A stretch of DNA of 64,000 nucleotides, from contig MNCI01025392.1 in NCBI GenBank assembly GCA_015680685.1, positions 96,540 through 160,539 on the forward strand. The letters run 5' to 3'. The notes under the pieces were generated by a model, which worked only from the letters and a program-made list of their open reading frames with translations, had not been told where the DNA came from and searched no databases. Origin of the DNA: Gnetum montanum (Eukaryota > Streptophyta > Gnetopsida > Gnetales > Gnetaceae). Position numbers and translations under genes: made by a program. Shown piece by piece: positions 63,016 through 64,000 of this stretch (position 1 is the stretch's first letter; each line of letters begins with the position of its first letter).

Positions 63016-64000
63016 CTTGTCTCATTGGTAGTTACACTTGGCTAGGTTGTGATTGTGGTAGACTAATTCCTTTAATAGTGTTAATGGGAAGACTAAGAAA
63101 TGGGTGGAAATGGATAAGCAATCCATTACTAAATTTTTAAAAGTCCAAATGCGATGAAATACTTGAAGAGGGTTAAAGAATTCACAATAACAAAAAAGAG
63201 GATTTCACTGAAAATCATTATGAAGATGCGCACAATTGGATGTCACTGATGTGGCACATAAAAGGATTTGATTGTGAGAATGTATAAGGATAAAGAACTT
63301 AACTAACCCAACCAAAAAGTATGCAAGTGGATCCTTCCCAAGGTAGGCACATAGCCTTTGTTACCCTTACATAACCTCAAACCAAGGAGTCTGTGGGCCC
63401 CATGGGTGATTAATGGTTACAAAAAGTTAAGCATAGAAACTTGGAATAAACTACCTAAGAATTTTGACACATCAAACCAAGACATTGAACAAGAACATGA
63501 ACACTGGTAGTGTTTTAAATGTCCTTAGTAGCTTCCATAGGTCTGAACATGAACATGAACATCGACAACTTTCTTATTGAGTTGCTAAGATGTTTTAAAT
63601 GTCCTTAGTAGCTTTCATAGGTTTGATTCTAGCAGGCAATGTTGAGTTATAAATTTCTATTTATACTATATATCTTGGAGTGTACGTATGCTTCAATTAT
63701 CGTTTACCTTCAATAACATCATCCTTTCCTAACAAAAGAAAAAAAAGCCCATAATAGACTTCTACTTCACTCTAAACCTAGGTACTAGAAGCTTTTCACA
63801 AGCCAAAACAAGATGTAATCCAAGGGTAAAAGATTTCTTATAGGTAGAGAGATCACATGAGCATGACACATGGTTTGGCATATGTATTGATGAGGTAAAA
63901 TTTTACAGAAAATCTTTGGAATGGAAGAAATAGGGCTTGAAATGATTTCTAGGTAAAGAAATAATGTTTAAATGATTTCTATTTCAACAAAATAGAAAAG
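63016..64000 (-). other. Spacer of element K, with a 36-bp duplication
   Basis: Non-coding spacer. The conserved block GTGGATCCTTCCCAAGGTAGGCACATA lies near 63327-63353. A direct repeat (TGTTTTAAATGTCCTTAGTAGCTT..CATAGG) occurs at 63511-63546 and 63591-63626, with GAACAT triplication between. No TATA-plus-array module is clear. Confidence 0.6.

Larger units (their letters stand above)
61723..64000 (-). mobile_element. Element K: 3' part of TGATGAG-family element (cut by window edge)
   Basis: A minus-strand element with its 3' LTR, polypurine tract, a short remnant in place of ORF3, the mini-intron-like segment and the spacer, running off the window. Spacer blocks match H (53150-53300) and B. 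Since gag and pol are out of view, its build is unknown. Confidence 0.85.

Noticed and set aside
1-64000. CRISPR arrays, bacterial operons, tRNA or rRNA genes
   Set aside because: No regularly spaced repeats, cloverleaf with A/B boxes or rRNA-like stretch was seen; tRNA-like matches are only the primer-binding sites.

Overview
The window is plant nuclear DNA made almost wholly of LTR retrotransposons; I see no convincing host gene, tRNA, rRNA or CRISPR. The plant assignment rests on Ty3/gypsy elements with plant-type domains, a primer-binding site matching the 3' end of plant tRNA-Asp, and layered nested insertions. The genus cannot be told from the sequence. Most elements belong to one family, here called the TGATGAG family after its LTR ends (TGATGAG...CTCATCA). 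Its reverse transcriptase motifs (GYSGYNQI, FMDDFS) and tRNA-Asp primer site look Athila-like. All copies are decayed.

Layout. 1-2024: 3' end of element A (+), inserted in the 3' LTR of element B. 2025-11368: element B (-), gag-pol. 11369-12577: unclassified. 12578-38756: element F (-), gag-pol plus a third ORF. F lost its 3' end and about 3 kb between integrase and ORF3, and carries two nested elements. G (+, 18505-26900, target duplication AGATG) is Tat/Ogre-like with 2.6-kb LTRs. E (-, 27590-36236, target duplication CTATT) has gag and ORF3 but no pol. 39052-47878: element I (+, AGCAC), also gag plus ORF3 without pol. 48371-61669: element H (-, CCTAG), a complete 13.3-kb gag-pol-ORF3 element. 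61723-64000: element K (-), cut by the window edge and with ORF3 lost. AT-rich unique DNA remains only at 38757-39051, 47884-48365 and 61675-61722.

How the parts fit. One family occurs in three builds sharing LTR ends, primer site, polypurine tract and spacer: gag-pol (B, probably A), gag-pol-ORF3 (H, F) and gag-ORF3 (E, I). ORF3 is about 910-950 codons: a basic N-terminus, a region resembling the 'putative plant transposon protein' domain, then a long coiled coil. It sits where Athila-like elements carry their env-like gene. The gag-ORF3 builds would need pol supplied by another element.

The most interesting signal is a cassette in front of ORF3. In E, H and I a TATA box with a short repeat array lies 390-480 bp upstream of the ORF3 start, and the array resembles that element's own LTR U3. 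In A, B, E, H, I and K a 55-61 nt segment with intron-like ends (AAG/GTAY...YAG) stops directly before the start codon of the 3' ORF. Copies of the polypurine-tract motif also lie at the end of gag or pol. Together these suggest that ORF3 has its own promoter and a spliced mRNA. This is inference from sequence alone. Three of the four N bases lie between direct duplications and look like unmerged contig ends.
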